Below are positions 63,471-64,000 of a stretch of DNA of 64,000 bases, piece by piece (the first letter of the stretch is position 1; the number at the start of each line of letters is the position of its first letter). The DNA is from Locusta migratoria (lineage: Eukaryota; Arthropoda; Insecta; Orthoptera; Acrididae). The notes beneath the pieces are model-generated. The model had not been told where the DNA came from. It worked only from the letters and a program-made list of their open reading frames with translations, and made no database searches. The DNA lies in contig CM048750.1 in assembly GCA_026315105.1 (NCBI GenBank), positions 170,714,549 through 170,778,548 of the forward strand, in the 5' to 3' direction. A program made the translations under genes and the position numbers.

Positions 63471-64000
63471 CCTAAAGGTTGTGAAGGCATTTCCACAGAA
63501 ACAATGCTGACTGCAGAAACAAAGCGAAAAGTCTTAGTTACATTGTATTGATCTGTTGGTGACAATAAGTCCCTTATAAAACATCCCCTGAACAACCTAT
63601 GAAACCTTTATGCCTTCACCATGTATGCATCTACACTCCAACACCAACCAAAATGCAACACCTAGTAGAATGACCGGAATACAACCGCTTTGGAAAAAAG
63701 ACATTCAATATTTACCTTTCATGCCTCCTTTCCAGATAACTAGCATCAAGAAAGACTTTCCAACACTAACTTAAATGTAAATGGTCATTTTTTGAAAGTA
63801 ATTACCGTTGTGTAATGAAGTAATAAAAGTCGTATTCCAAACTACAATATACACATTCCGTCACTTTTCAGTATAAATCATCATGAACATTTGTCAAGTC
63901 GTAGCACCAGATTTTAGATCCCAGCATCAAAAAACTCTGGCGCCTGACCATTAATCCAGTAAGTAACAATTTCTTTCAACGTTTCATTATTGTCCAGGAG
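63471..64000. other. No gene recognised
   Basis: AT-rich sequence to the window end without recognisable repeats. Confidence 0.45.

Overview
This window looks like gene-free, repeat-saturated nuclear DNA of a large insect genome, most likely an orthopteran of the grasshopper/locust type. That placement is an inference from several things together: about 25 tRNA-headed SINEs sharing one tail, a wealth of jockey/CR1-, RTE-, R1-like, Penelope-like and Gypsy retroelements, and Tc1/mariner, hAT and Helitron remnants. The SINE and RTE types resemble what I remember of Schistocerca-like genomes; I could not run a search. I see no host protein-coding gene, rRNA or convincing functional tRNA gene.

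Layout. 0-8 kb: SINEs, a 47-bp-TIR element, an R1-like LINE tail with RNase H, and a complete non-autonomous Helitron (6782-7832). 8-12.2 kb: a full-length RTE-type LINE (8080-11534) with a perfect 11-bp target-site duplication, inside an apparent Tc1-like remnant and itself hit by a SINE. 12.3-16 kb: a hAT-like MITE, a 100-bp-arm hairpin and two jockey-type LINE fragments. 17-24 kb: fold-back elements, two more LINE fragments and a 240-bp inverted repeat carrying a tRNA-like sequence. 25-30 kb: a decayed Penelope-like element and a 1.9-kb hAT-like element with an 8-bp duplication. 31.6-37.6 kb: a structurally complete, recent Gypsy-type LTR retrotransposon with one long Gag-Pol frame. 38-46 kb: Tc1/mariner elements, LINE fragments and nested SINE/fold-back insertions. 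46-53 kb: two copies of a 393-bp element with 7-bp duplications (47421, 51352), a tandem duplication and a deleted mariner. 53.5-63.2 kb: a CR1-like LINE with a 520-codon RT frame, then a Tc1-like transposon (56115-63181) split by two LINEs and a SINE, one of the LINEs (57945-60548) being almost intact.

The elements are best read as a nested insertion history. Many junctions are dated relative to each other by target-site duplications read directly from the sequence. The youngest element is probably the Gypsy one (3 differences between its 467-bp LTRs). The less ordinary observations are: the 7-bp-duplication element family; repeated fold-back elements whose arms hold tRNA-like sequences; recurrent hammerhead-ribozyme-like cores next to Penelope-like remnants; and a compensated frameshift inside the otherwise intact Gypsy polyprotein.
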